Of a stretch of DNA of 64,000 nt, positions 10,374 to 20,694 are shown in pieces. The stretch comes from Mytilus californianus. Its lineage: Eukaryota; Mollusca; Bivalvia; Mytilida; Mytilidae. A program made the position numbers and the translations under genes. The DNA lies in the NCBI RefSeq assembly GCF_021869535.1, contig NW_026262690.1:64178995-64242994 (forward strand). Direction: 5' to 3'. Numbering within the stretch: position 1 is the stretch's first letter; each line of letters starts with the position of its first letter. The notes under the pieces are model-generated. The model was not told where the DNA came from. It worked only from the letters and a program-made list of their open reading frames with translations, and made no database searches.

Positions 10374-11743
10374 ATGATCTCACACAAAATTGATAAGACC
10401 GTAACATGTACCATAGTTGGAGATGGAATGGTCGGGAAATCTCAGATCTGTAAGACATTTATTGGGGACCTGACTATAGAAGATTATGAAGCTACAGTAA
10501 CTAATGAGTATTCCGTACTTACACAGTTTATGGAGGACAAGTATACTCTTAGGATTATAGACTCTTCTGGACAGGTAAGATTATATAAATAGTTCTTTTA
10601 TTTGAGTATGCATTTAGAAATTAGAATAAACTCATCATAGATAACAGGTTCAAAATTTTGTACACCAGATGCGAGTTCCGTCTAAAAAAGACTTCAGTGA
10701 CTATCGAATCAAAAAAGTTAAAATTGCAAATTAAAGTACGAAGTTGAAGAACATTGAGGACCTAAAATTTCGAAAAGTATTGCCAAATACAGAGAAAGAC
10801 TGAAATCAAATAAAAAGATGAAATATACACTAGCTCTGCTAGTTTTAAGGAACTTTTAACTGTCAAAGGCAGTAAATGAAATTAAAACAAAAATACTATT
10901 ATTGACATTGTTTGCTATCATAAGAGAGTTACCTGCTCTAGATGTATTTATGAGTTCACCGTATATACATTTTTGTATCTCCAATATTGTCCTCATAGTT
11001 TCGAAATTTTGGAAATTAACATAAAAATTATGTCAACATTTACTTATATTCACCATACATTTCAAATAAGGTTAAGGAGGAAATGCCATTTGCAACACTT
11101 TACTAAAAGATCTATCTTCATTAGATAATTTTGTGGATTTAAAAGAAAAACTTTACGTGGAAAAACCTACCTGATCAAGGTTTCAATGACCTTTTGTAAA
11201 TAATTCAATAACACTCAAATACATAGTTGTGCTTTAAATACTTCCAAGATATAAAAAAAATAGCTTTTCCATTGATGTGACCCTTTTAGAAAAATACGCA
11301 CACACTACAAAAAGAGCCAACACACGCAATTCTTTTGTTTTTAAGACCTTTATATTTTTATTTTGCAGCATGATTACAAAGATATAAGAACAGTATCCTA
11401 TAAAGAATCAGAAGTATTTATACTATGTTATAATCTAAGTGACAGAGACTCATTTGAAAGTATCGAGACATTCTGGATTCCAGAAATAAGAAAACTTTGC
11501 AAAAAGACACCAGTTATCTTAGTAGCTACTGGCAAAGACCTTCATGATGATAATGAGAATAATAATGTGTCGAAGGAAGAACATCTAAGTGTAATGGATA
11601 AATATGGATTTGATGCTTACATTGAGTGTTCATCTTATAACAAGGACGAAGTAAATGAAGTCTTTGAAGATGTTTTGTTGTCTGTCATCAAATCCAAGAA
11701 AAAGAGGCGTTCAAATATTTTCCACCATTTATTGGCTAGGTGA
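10374..11743 (+). CDS. Rho-like small GTPase without CAAX box, copy A (two exons)
   Basis: Exon 1 is 10374-10574 (67 codons, donor CAG|GTAAGA). Exon 2 is 11369-11743 (124 codons plus stop, acceptor TTTTGCAG|CAT). The phase-0 intron is 794 bp. The product is 191 aa, near the usual 190-195 of Rho proteins. The P-loop GDGMVGKS is at 16-23, the switch I Thr at 41, G3 DSSGQ at 63-67 (DTAGQ in Rac/Rho), the Rho-type FWIPEIR at about 102-108, G4 TGKD at 121-124 and G5 CSS at 154-156. The Rho insert after G4 is about ten residues short. The tail is polybasic (KSKKKRRS) and ends HHLLAR with no Cys, so prenylation is not expected. The start is the first ATG after the TATA promoter and aligns with copy B. 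It probably binds GTP; its effectors are unknown. An AATAAA lies at 12093-12098. Confidence 0.88.
10640..10800 (-). repeat. Interspersed repeat F5 inside the intron of copy A
   Basis: A decayed copy with 'acaccagatgcgagttccgt', 'gacttcagtga' and 'gaagttgaagaacattgagg'. The same family is clearer at 14505-14690 and 24165-24340. It accounts for part of the length difference between the introns of copies A and B. Confidence 0.65.
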
Positions 11744-12385
11744 AGACATTACTTCTTGGTAAATAATGCAGATGGATGCCTTCCATCTAATACATATCGA
11801 GGTACTGTATTGTCTGAGAAAGATATTGTTCATTCAGGTGTAACGACAATACATACGGATCTTGATTTGCTGATCATGACAAATTTTATCGACTTCTTCA
11901 GTAAGAAATTATGAACGCACACGGCAGTATTGATATCAATAGTTATCAAGTCGGAGAAGAGCTCTGTCGTTCACAGTTTTGTAGTGGTGTCAAAACTTTA
12001 ATCAACGAACTAAGGATGAAATGTTGAACTTCAATGACTATTTTAAAAACATACGCTGTTCCGACGGTAAAATCATATATGACAGTTGGAAAAATAAATG
12101 CAAAAACAAATATATACCCTAAAATAGACTAAGAAATAGTATGGTGTGAGCTTTTTCTTTGTGTTGAAGGCCTAACTGACTTTGAGTTGAAGACAGCAAA
12201 ACACGCTTTTTTATTTTGCTTTGGGCTTTTTCAAGTGCGTTTGTGATATGAATTAATGCACAATTTCTCTTCCTTTCTCATTTTGGATTGGTAAGCAGTT
12301 TCTTCTCCCAAAGTTTTCCCTCTTTCGGAATTTTTGTTTTCACTGCTTTTTATATTGTTACTAATTTGGCGTTCTAAATGTTTTG
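11744..12385. other. 3' flank of copy A, no gene
   Basis: Holds the probable 3' untranslated region of copy A, with an AATAAA at 12093-12098. Nothing else is recognisable. Confidence 0.45.
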
Positions 12386-12470
12386 ATTCGATCCCCACTG
12401 CTCAGTCTTATGTAGACGAACGCGCGTCTTGCGTACTTAATTATAGGCCTTGAACCTTTGACGAGTCTTT
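12385..12470 (+). repeat. Interspersed repeat F5, sense fragment
   Basis: 'cttatgtagacgaacgcgcg' followed by 'tcttgcgtact' and 'ggccttgaaccttt' matches, in sense orientation, the 'gccagacgcgcgttcgtcta' block of the other F5 copies. Confidence 0.6.
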
Positions 12471-12489
12471 ATAGTTTGTATATATATTG

Positions 12490-12720
12490 TGCTATTCATA
12501 ACTTCCCAGATTACGGGACGGTTTTGTAGCTCAAAAACATGTTTAACCCCATCACATTCATATATGCCGGCCCTATGCCAGAAGTCTGTATTACAGTGGT
12601 TGTCGTTTGTAGCTGTTTGTCGTAATTGTTTTATGTTTATTCGTTTAGCATAAGTCAGCCTGTTGGTGTTCTTTTTTGTTTTGTTTCACATTTTGTCATG
12701 CCGGCCTTTTATTGCTTCCT
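12490..12720 (+). repeat. Interspersed repeat F2, decayed sense copy
   Basis: 'catgtttaaccccatcacat', 'ttacagtggttgtcgtttgt' and the later 'ttgtttcacattttgtcatg' follow the order of the other F2 copies, with several substitutions. Confidence 0.65.
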
Positions 12721-13089
12721 ATATGAAATGGTTTAATGCATAGTGTGGCCTATACATATTTTCATATCGTTCTGTGGTCTCTGGAGGGTAACTGTCTCGA
12801 TGTCAATCAAACCAAATCGTCTATTTATTGTACGAAAAGTTTTTATATAGTTTATTTTCATTACAGCTTTCAATGTAAAGCTATATTTTGTAGAGTTATT
12901 CCTCTTTATTCATAATGTCATTTCAACTCAACTGAATTTCGATATAAGTTGATTTCTTCTTAAGTTTTTATAACCTTCCTAACAATGGCGATACATTCTG
13001 TATTACAGAGTATATAATCATGAAAAATTCTAAATAAGTTGCAAAGATATAAAGGATAAACAACAACAAAAACATAAAGTTGACGAAAA

Positions 13090-13260
13090 GTTTATGAAAG
13101 TATCATAGTTAAAAAGAAAAGAGAGAGAAAAAAAAAACAACAACAGTCCACAAGACACCACATAGACAACTAAATATTCAGATAAAAAACGGGATTCACT
13201 CAGGGACTCCGGAAGGGTTAGCAGTTTCTGTTCCCTAACGAGACACCCGTCATGTTAAAA
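13090..13260 (-). repeat. Fragment of Penelope-like element 3' tail (F3)
   Basis: 'acaagacaccacatagacaa', 'gggactccggaagggttagc' and 'gagacacccgtcatgtt' match the F3 block at 530-640. No RT sequence is attached. Confidence 0.65.
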
Positions 13261-13484
13261 AGTTATTTTTATACTTCATTTATCTGCCTATCTGCAAAAA
13301 AGTTCAATTAAATCACCATTTAAATTAAAATGTGTAAAAATTTGGACTTAAACTTATGACTTTATGTGATTTGTTCTATGGTCCACCTTTATTTCAATTG
13401 TCTATACCTTATGTTTTGTTTGCTTTTCATTATCAATTTGGAAGGTGTGTAAATGCATTCTCAATTTGTATTGATACTATTTGC

Positions 13485-13632
13485 TTGGGAGATATACGTA
13501 CTTCGTAGCCAGTGCTTCGGTACTGACATGATGTTTGGCTTTCAAAAGTTTGTTCACATGTTTGATAGTTCATGATAAAGGTAAATCCAGAAAAAGCGCT
13601 TCGGACGCGATAAATTTATAATGTTATTTTCT
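13485..13632 (+). repeat. Interspersed repeat F1, internally deleted copy
   Basis: It contains 'gtgcttcggtactgacatga' from the left end and 'gaaaaagcgcttcggacgcg' from the right end but lacks the middle of the family, including the 'ccctcaggcaaagttg' block. Confidence 0.7.
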
Positions 13633-14116
13633 TTTAGATTTGTGTTTGTTAATGGTAGTTATATACACTAGTTCTATGCTAGTTCTATGTTTATTAATAC
13701 TTATTGTTTGTTTAAGTATCTAAACCTTTCGTTTTCGTGTTTTCCTCATAACATAAAAAAATGTTTCCATGCCTCATCAATTTCTCCGATACTATTAGTT
13801 TTGGGAATGTCTATACTTTTTGTTAATGTTCCATTTCTTGAACGCTGCATAATGTAATATTCCTTATATCATAGCTTTATGCACGTACATCAACAGAACG
13901 GGGTATAAATGTTACAGTTAATAGGTGAAATTAGGAATTACACGTAAATACTAAACAAATCAGTAAATAACCTATAATTACTAATCAGTTTAGTAAGTAC
14001 ATGTATTTACTGATTGTTTCAGTGATTACAGGTATTCACTGAATGTTTTTGTCATTTTTACAGCTATTTACTAACTTGATATTTTTGTTTCAAAATTTTA
14101 GACATAATTCAAGAAA

Positions 14117-14400
14117 CCAAATAAATAAAGGCAACAGTAGTATACCGCTGTTCGAAACTCATATATCGATAGAGATAAAAACAAATCCGGGTTACAAACT
14201 AAAACTGAGGGAAACGCATCAAATATAAGAGGAGAACAACGACACAACAAAAACACAACATTAAAATGTAACACACACAGAAACGAACTATAATATAACA
14301 ATGGCCATTTTCCTGACTTGGTACAGGACATTTTAAGAAAAAAACGGTGGGTTGAACCTGGTTTTGTGGCATGCCAAACCTCCCGCTTTTATGGCAACGT
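14117..14400 (-). repeat. Interspersed repeat F4, antisense copy
   Basis: Landmarks are 'ggcaacagtagtataccgct', 'aatccgggttacaaactaaa', 'cctgacttggtacaggacat' and 'ggtgggttgaacctgg'. It is the inverse of the copy at 23790-24060. A short ORF beginning MSCTKSGKWPLL occurs in both copies but has different ends and no known motif, so it is not annotated as a gene. Confidence 0.75.
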
Positions 14401-14504
14401 CAAACACAACACCAAAACGACAACGTCACATGACAGGACCACAATACAAATAAATGGGAGAACATATAGGACAAAGAAACACACGAATAATAGCTAGCAG
14501 AAGG

Positions 14505-14690
14505 TACTAGGCTTAAAATTCAATACGCCAGACGTGCGTCTCGTCCACACAAGACTAACCAGTGACGCTCAGATAAAAAAAGATTTGAAAGCCAAAACAA
14601 GTACAAAGCTGAAGAGCACCGAGGACCAAAACTTCCAAAAAGTTGCGCCTAACACGGCCAGGATTTTCTGCCTGGGACAAGAACATCCTT
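14505..14690 (-). repeat. Interspersed repeat F5, antisense copy
   Basis: 'tacgccagacgtgcgtctcg', 'accagtgacgctcagataaa' and 'gctgaagagcaccgaggacc' define the family. Other copies are at 10640-10800, 18285-18495, 18550-18665 and 24165-24340. Confidence 0.75.
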
Positions 14691-14873
14691 ATTATTTAGA
14701 ATAATTTATAATTTTGCAAACAGTAAATATTATAAAATGACTATATTATAGATATACATGATAAAACCAAAGTGGGGACTAACTACAGAATAAAAACGGA
14801 TACATTACATAAAACAACTTAATCCAACATATAAAAATACACAGCCGAGTTAGCTAAAGCCTCAACGCACAAA

Positions 14874-14920
14874 GTGACGTCACATTTGAAATTCTAAAAA
14901 AACACACAAAGTGACGTCAC
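14874..14920. promoter_or_regulatory. Two perfect GTGACGTCAC palindromes, 37 bp apart
   Basis: The 10-bp palindrome occurs at 14874-14883 and 14911-14920, each within a repeated 'cacaaagtgacgtcacat' block. TGACGTCA is the consensus CRE bound by CREB/ATF bZIP factors. No gene lies nearby, and both sites are inside a transposon-like element, so function is unproven. Confidence 0.45.
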
Positions 14921-15539
14921 ATATGAATTTGTAAAAATATTTCCCAAAAAATAAGATAGGATTAGGATTGATTCAAGATAGATTTGTAATACTGCCATTA
15001 CATTTATTAATAACAATGAAAATAACAATACTTATTAATATCAAATTGTGGTAGTAATTAGATAATTAATTGTATTATCTAGCTATGTCGGTGTTTCTTC
15101 TGAATCAAACTGTAAACCAAATATATCGTATAAATTTCGTTGAACCAAACTAAAATCTAATAAATGAAGGGGGTGATTAATTTATCTATACCATAACACA
15201 CGAATATAACAGAAAATACGTTAAGACATTTGACAAAATCCGACGAGAACAACAAATATAACATCAAAATTAAATACATGAATTTGGGATAGAAAGGTAC
15301 CGTGACACGTCTTATAGCAAATAAGAAAGTAAAGGGGTAAGGATTGTAAGGCTTACTTTAAGGTTAGGGAATCAAATGTCCTTCAAGACTACATGCTCTT
15401 TATTTACAGTTTGTGTATTGAAACTGGAAAATGGTTTCAGGAATTACTTGTATTAGCTAAGTGCATCAAGAATTACATGTAATTCCTAAATTTTATTAAT
15501 TACATGTAATTCCTTATTTCACCTATTTACTGTAACATA

Positions 15540-15575
15540 TATAAAGGGCAACAGTATTTGACCGATGTTCACACT
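15540..15575 (-). repeat. Interspersed repeat F4, end fragment
   Basis: 'ataaagggcaacagtatttg' and 'accgatgttc' match the end of the F4 copy at 14117-14150. It begins at the right edge of the 1.6-kb terminal-inverted-repeat element. Confidence 0.5.
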
Positions 15576-16015
15576 TTGAATAAAAAAAAATATTGATTCA
15601 ATCGAAAAAACTCTTAACGGAGCGAGACTGATTTCGTCGACTAGATAAACTTCGCCTTTTTGCATGCATCATCCAGCGTGCGAGTCGAATTCAATTAATA
15701 ATGTCGCTATAAGTAAATGGAAACAATTGGTACATTTACATAGCAAACACAAATTTTCTAATGTCTCAAGATCTGAGACGTGCGAAAACATGTCGCTCAT
15801 GAGTAAGACGCATACCTGAACCTCTATTCATGATGGTGACCATAAAATTGGTTTGATATCGATTTAAGTCGGTCTTCCTCCTAATCCTACTATATTTTTA
15901 TTTTCGCACATTCCTGTGACCATGACCACTGACCACTGGTATGTCTTGTTTGTTGTAAACAAAGCTACGTGTTCTCCTTTCCTTGGGTGATGTTGATGGT
16001 CTTCGACGGCTAACC
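15576..16015. other. Gene-free stretch
   Basis: No ORF, repeat family or RNA gene recognised. It is somewhat less AT-rich than its neighbours. Confidence 0.4.
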
Positions 16016-16019
16016 ATTC

Positions 16020-16440
16020 CATCTCTGATTTTTTTATCGATTCTTGATGTAGTCTTTATAGTGTTATATGTTATGTGCTCGCTGCAATTGGCTTTGAACT
16101 AGCTTCCAGTAATTGCGAGTACTCTTAAATTGTTACATTTATGTATTTTGTCGTTTTGTTATTTGTTTTTGTAATTCGTGGCAATCTAATCAGTCAAACT
16201 TTTTTCAGTTGTGTTTTACAATTGTTTGTTTTGTTGTAGTCCGGTTACACTACTTTCCCAGGTTTGGGTGGGGCACTCACATGCGTGTTTAGCTCTGCCA
16301 AATTCTTTTCACACCTGCCCCCAGTTTAGGAGCCCATGGTTCAACTGTTGTCGTCCGTCATATCTGCTTTTTTTTCATTTATTGTTTTAGCATAGACCAG
16401 GTCGTTGGATTTCTCATTTAAATTGTTTCATATTTTGTCG
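16020..16440 (+). repeat. Interspersed repeat F2, sense copy
   Basis: 'gcaattggctttgaactagc', 'cactttcccaggtttgggtg' and 'atttaaattgtttcatattt' follow the F2 order. The middle is diverged. Confidence 0.65.
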
Positions 16441-16444
16441 GTGA

Positions 16445-18245
16445 ATTAAGAGTTGCTACATTCTTACGATGATTATTGTCTAATCAGTTATCATATCACA
16501 TCTCCTTATTTTTAGTAAATCTTGATCGAAATTTTAAAATGACAAAAATAAAGTAAAAACAACAAATAATGAAAATACAGTATTTTTATTTAGATTTGAT
16601 ATTCAAATCGCAATATTTCACTTGAGTTTTAGTCAAATACAAGGAAGATAATGTTGTACCTTTTAAATCACATAAATGATTTTTAAATGTCATTGTGAAA
16701 ATAATAACACCTGTATTTAGAAATAACAAGTTATTTTAGTATTAATTTTAACAATTAAAAAGTAATGGAGTATTAAAATATAACGTAAAATGATGTAAAC
16801 ATGTTATCAAAATGTTATGTTTATGTTAACAAGATCAATACACTTTGGCCCAATTGAATACATGACGATAGGAATAACGAGTGATATCAAAGAAGTCTCA
16901 TTTTAAGTAGCACACATATTGGTGTACTTTATGAATGAATTATGGCTACATATCATTATTGTTAAATCATATTTCTGTGTTGGTCAAAAGTATTGTTCTT
17001 TAATATGATATTCTTTATACGTTTTGATTTCATGTGACTCCTACTGTTTTCAATGTATTTTTACCTGGACCTGTCACATTGCAAAATATTTTAGTTTTCT
17101 TCTCTATAGATCTAGAAAACTTCCAGTTTTCAAGGTTTTGAACCCAACGTTTGTTCTTTGCTGCATCGTCCTTTATTGCATCACAATTCAACAGCCAATA
17201 TAAATCTGTTTGACGGACACCAAATATAAGGGATTGTGTTTACGTAGCATAAAGGTAGGAAATAATCACCAAAATTAATTGATAAAAGAAGGCTGTATTG
17301 TTGTGAACAGAGGTAGGGACGATTTCCCGTAAATCTATTGCACTCACCTGGTGAAAAGTTGAAAGTTGTCAAAACCTACTGAAATTTATTATAACAGAGC
17401 CTAGATAAAATTCATAAAATATTTTATAACAGATTAACACTTATCCATTGAGACAAAATGTTGTTCAGTGATATATATTGTTGTTGAAGACAGTCTTGCT
17501 GCAATATCGCAAATTTACATGTGTTGTTAAAATTTTACACCCAAGAATATTCTTTATAAACAAGAACTGACGTTTATATGAAAGACACAACACAGCATCA
17601 CTTCAAACATACTTTTGGTGTTCGTTGACGATGTCCTTATTCATTTTAGCGACATTTCTCGCAAAATCTACCAAAATTGCTGTTTAGGGCCATCTTTAAT
17701 TTGTTTATCTGCTAAGAAATACACAAATAATATTGTTGAACCTCAATGTACACACATGCAGCTGTCTCATTTTCAATTTGAGTAGAGTGAAACAAATTTA
17801 AGGAAAATTGCTCATACCTCTTTACGAATTTGAATTATCAATTGTTTGGTTACGATATATAACGTGCAACATTTTATGTATTTATGTGTATTTCATGTAT
17901 ATTTTCTGCGTTTTTCTAAAAGGTGTACTAAGTTTGATCATTCTCTTATTAACACTCTTTGTGAGCCTTTTAACTTTCGCAATGATTAATATCATGGTTA
18001 TGTAAATATAGTAAACAATAAACAAATTTGATGCATCATGCAATAGACTAGTATGTCAACATTTATACGTCCTTGCAGTTTAAAGTATACTTAGCACACA
18101 AGGACACTTTTCGGAATATGTTTTTTTTTTCATTTTGTCTGGACAAGGTTATATCTTTTTCCATCACTTGGCGACGGTCGTTGATCCTTGTAAGTTCAAT
18201 AGGGCCTACTAGAATATTCGTCTTGGTAATAGTCATCAAAGATAT
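16445..18245. other. Gene-free AT-rich stretch
   Basis: The ORFs at 17181-17372 and 17808-18005 are short, hydrophobic and lack recognisable motifs or splice context. No repeat family boundary is clear. Confidence 0.45.
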
Positions 18246-18249
18246 CAGG

Positions 18250-18282
18250 CTTATTATTATTATTATTATTATTATTATTAGT
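18250..18282. repeat. (ATT)n microsatellite
   Basis: About eleven uninterrupted TTA/ATT units, then an imperfect extension to about 18295. The paired ORFs at 18063-18302 and 18073-18333 on opposite strands exist because of this repeat. Confidence 0.9.
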
Positions 18283-18284
18283 GT

Positions 18285-18665
18285 TATTATTATATACTCC
18301 ATACGTGCGTTTCGTCTTTATTACATTATATAAGACTCATCAGAGGCACTCAAATCAAAACACTAAGGAGGCCAAAACTTGTACGATGTTTAAGAGCATT
18401 GAAACCCAAATATTCCGAAAATCTTGAGCTAAAAATAGCGAAGGTATCTGTACCTGGGGGTAGAACAATTTTAGTGCTGATTACTGGGCTTGTGATTACC
18501 TCTGGGAAGAAATGCCCATCAGCAGTGAAATCGCTTTTGTTGTAAATACCAGGCTTATTATATGTTATGCAAAACGCCTACTTCGTCTACATAAGACTCA
18601 TCAGTTACGTTCGAACCGAAACAGTTGCAAATTCAACTGAAGAAAAAACTAAGAAGCTGAAGATC
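18285..18665 (-). repeat. Two tandem decayed copies of interspersed repeat F5
   Basis: Copy one (18290-18495) has 'acgtgcgtttcgtctttatt', 'actcatcagaggcactcaaa' and 'gtacctgggggtagaacaat'. Copy two (18550-18665) has 'cctacttcgtctacataaga' and 'ctcatcagttacgttcgaac'. Both run in the same direction. Confidence 0.65.
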
Positions 18666-18699
18666 TAACATAAATAGTAATGGCTCCTTTTAAACAAAA

Positions 18700-19080
18700 T
18701 AACACTTGATAAATAGCATTTGTCCAATTTTTTTTCTGGATTTACCTTTATCCGGAGCATTCTAACCAAAAGTTTGAAATCTAGGAATATATATTTAAGT
18801 ATCGAAACACATGAAAAGCTATTAGACCAAAAGACATAAAACTAATGCCAAATTTATCTAAGGTCAACGTTGCCTGAAGGAGGTGGAACCTTAGTTTTAT
18901 AATAATTTATAAATTTATCAATAGAAAGTTAAGAAAGGCATGTTATAAATCATTTCAGTCCCGTTCCCCTGACTACTGAGTTTATGATACCATTATCTGC
19001 GCCCGAAGCGTTCTCCTGAATCATCTTCATCGGGAACCCTCAAAGCCAAACAAATTAAAGCCAAGGATGTGTGCACAATT
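18700..19080 (-). repeat. Interspersed repeat F1, antisense copy plus the start of a second
   Basis: Reading left to right, it has 'ttctggatttacctttatcc', 'ctaaggtcaacgttgcctga' and 'gactactgagtttatgatac', which is one whole copy. It is followed immediately by 'gaagcgttctcctgaatcat' and 'gaaccctcaaagccaaa', which is the head of another copy. This head-to-tail pairing resembles the tandem arrangement at 26.2-26.8 kb. Confidence 0.7.
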
Positions 19081-19429
19081 TGTTTTTTCTTTCGGAAACC
19101 ATGAACTCCGTCACACGTACCGATCAACAGTGTAGCCACATTCAAACGCTAAAAAGTGAAAATCTTTACATATTTCAATTGATCAGTTGTTAGTATTACA
19201 ACTTCAACGCACCACTGTCAAAGTATAATCTTAAGAAAGTGACGTCTATACGAACGTCCCCAAGCAAGAAGTGCACTACTACTACAATACTACAAAAAAA
19301 AATCGTCACAAAGAAGTGGGTGTCAATAGATCTACGGTATAAATTGTCGTTAAACAAAATCCATTTCGATTTTAAAATAAAATTATAATGTTGTAAAGAC
19401 CTACATATATATCATTATACAGTTGCCTT

Positions 19430-19520
19430 TATATATAGTACTGTAATACTGTTAATGATACCATTATCTGCGCCCGAAGCGTACTGTAATACAGTTAATA
19501 CTGTAAATATAATGGAATTT
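19430..19520. repeat. Imperfect palindrome with a templated 27-bp insert
   Basis: The string 'atgataccattatctgcgcc' plus 'cgaagcg' at 19455-19481 is an exact copy of 18984-19010. It sits between near-inverted 'ctgtaatactgttaat' and 'actgtaatacagttaatac' sequence. It looks like a short filler copied from the F1 junction 450 bp away. Confidence 0.55.
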
Positions 19521-19539
19521 GATGCGACTGTCATACAAG

Positions 19540-19745
19540 TGAGAGGTTTAGCGCTATAAAACCAGGTTCAATCCACCATTTTCTACATTTGAAAATGCCT
19601 GTACCAAGTCAGGAATATGACAGTTGTTGTCCATTCGTTTAATGTGTTTTATCATTTGATTTTGCCATTTGATTAAGGACTTTCCGTTTTGAATTTTCCT
19701 CGGAGTTCAGTATTTTTGTGATTTTACTTTTTATCATTGCAATTA
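19540..19745 (+). repeat. Interspersed repeat (F4-related), sense copy
   Basis: 'agcgctataaaaccaggttc', 'aatccaccattttctacatt' and 'gtaccaagtcaggaatatga' share the 'ccaccattttt..gtaccaagtcagg' block with the F4 copy at 23790-24060 but differ downstream. I recall this form as abundant in mussels. Confidence 0.6.
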
Positions 19746-19784
19746 TCAATAAATAATATATACCTACATAACTCTCTGGCCTAC

Positions 19785-19862
19785 AAATGTTTAGGTTTGA
19801 GCGTTCCTAATGAGAGTAAACACTGAAAAACGCTTCGGACGCACAATATTTATAAAGTGTAT
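19785..19862 (+). repeat. Interspersed repeat F1, right-end fragment
   Basis: 'tgagcgttcctaatgagagt' and 'gaaaaacgcttcggacgcac' are the right part of F1. Confidence 0.65.
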
Positions 19863-20388
19863 ATTTCACAGGCTCATAATTTATTGAAACTCATTTTTAC
19901 ATTTTTTTTTATATTTCATTTCTATCGCTATTTTTAGACTGAGTACTTCAAATTTGTATGGTAAATCATTAAATTTAAATTCCTGACATTTCAATTTTAC
20001 ATTGATACGCCTTTTAAGTAATAATGTGTCTATAAAAAGTATAGAATTACAATCCAGTAGAGCGGATAACTAAGTACACGTACCACCCATCAAATGAAAT
20101 ATCACAAAACGTTATCCCCTTGAGTATTACCTCTGTGCAGGGACAATAACTAATTCGAAGCATAATGAATAAGTAGGTGTACGAAGAGACACAATGATCA
20201 AAGCTTCCTCTTTGTCCACTACCATAATTATAGAAGTTTGAAAAATTTAAACAATTACTTACATTTATGACTTTGTATGTTCGTCCTTTAAACCAATTTT
20301 GATTTTAGGTTCAGTAAATGTGACCCTTGAAGTTAAGGCTGCAGGTAAAAAGTAGCGTTTTTTTAACAGAAATTGTCCTATTAGTTTT

Positions 20389-20479
20389 CAGCTATTACAA
20401 ATAAAGAATGCTTTTACTGCAGCTATTACAAATAAAGAATGCTTTTACTGCAGCTATTACAAATAAAGAATGCTTTTAC
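20389..20479. repeat. 31-bp unit in three tandem copies
   Basis: Copies start at 20389, 20420 and 20451, each beginning 'cagctattacaaataaagaa'. They are identical in the parts I compared, so the array is young. Confidence 0.9.
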
Positions 20480-20574
20480 ATATACATTCAATTATGGACG
20501 CATGGTTCACAGCCGTAACCAATATCAAAGAAAATTTGACAGGGAGAGGTGAAAGATACAAAGGGAATATTCAT

Positions 20575-20690
20575 AAGTCGAAAACAAACTGACAAAGCCA
20601 TGGAAAAACACGACCAAAAGACAAACATCAATTCACAAAACACAACATAGGAAACTATTGACTGATCAGCACCAACTAAAAAAATAACTC
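20575..20690 (-). repeat. Fragment of Penelope-like element 3' tail (F3)
   Basis: 'aactgacaaagccatggaaa' and 'aaacacaacataggaaacta' match the outer end of F3 (about 455-545). Confidence 0.6.
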
Positions 20691-20694
20691 TTGA

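Larger units (their letters stand above)
13909..15538. mobile_element. 1.6-kb element with 39-bp terminal inverted repeats
   Basis: The left end (13909-13947) begins 'atgttacagttaataggtga' and the right end (15500-15538) is its reverse complement with three mismatches. Subterminal sequence on both sides is rich in short direct and inverted 'aattacatgtaat'-like blocks. The interior carries older repeats F4 (14117-14400) and F5 (14505-14690) and two perfect GTGACGTCAC palindromes, but no transposase ORF, so it is non-autonomous. Flanks read 'gggtataa' and 'atataaagg', a possible short TATAA target duplication that I cannot fix with certainty. Superfamily unknown. Confidence 0.55.

Noticed and set aside
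10374-11743. GTPase copies as processed retrocopies
   Set aside because: All keep the same intron and related promoters, so they arose by DNA-level duplication.
14098-14331. Conserved ORF beginning MSCTKSGKWPLL, also at 23849-24061
   Set aside because: It occurs because both are copies of repeat F4. The ends differ and there is no domain.
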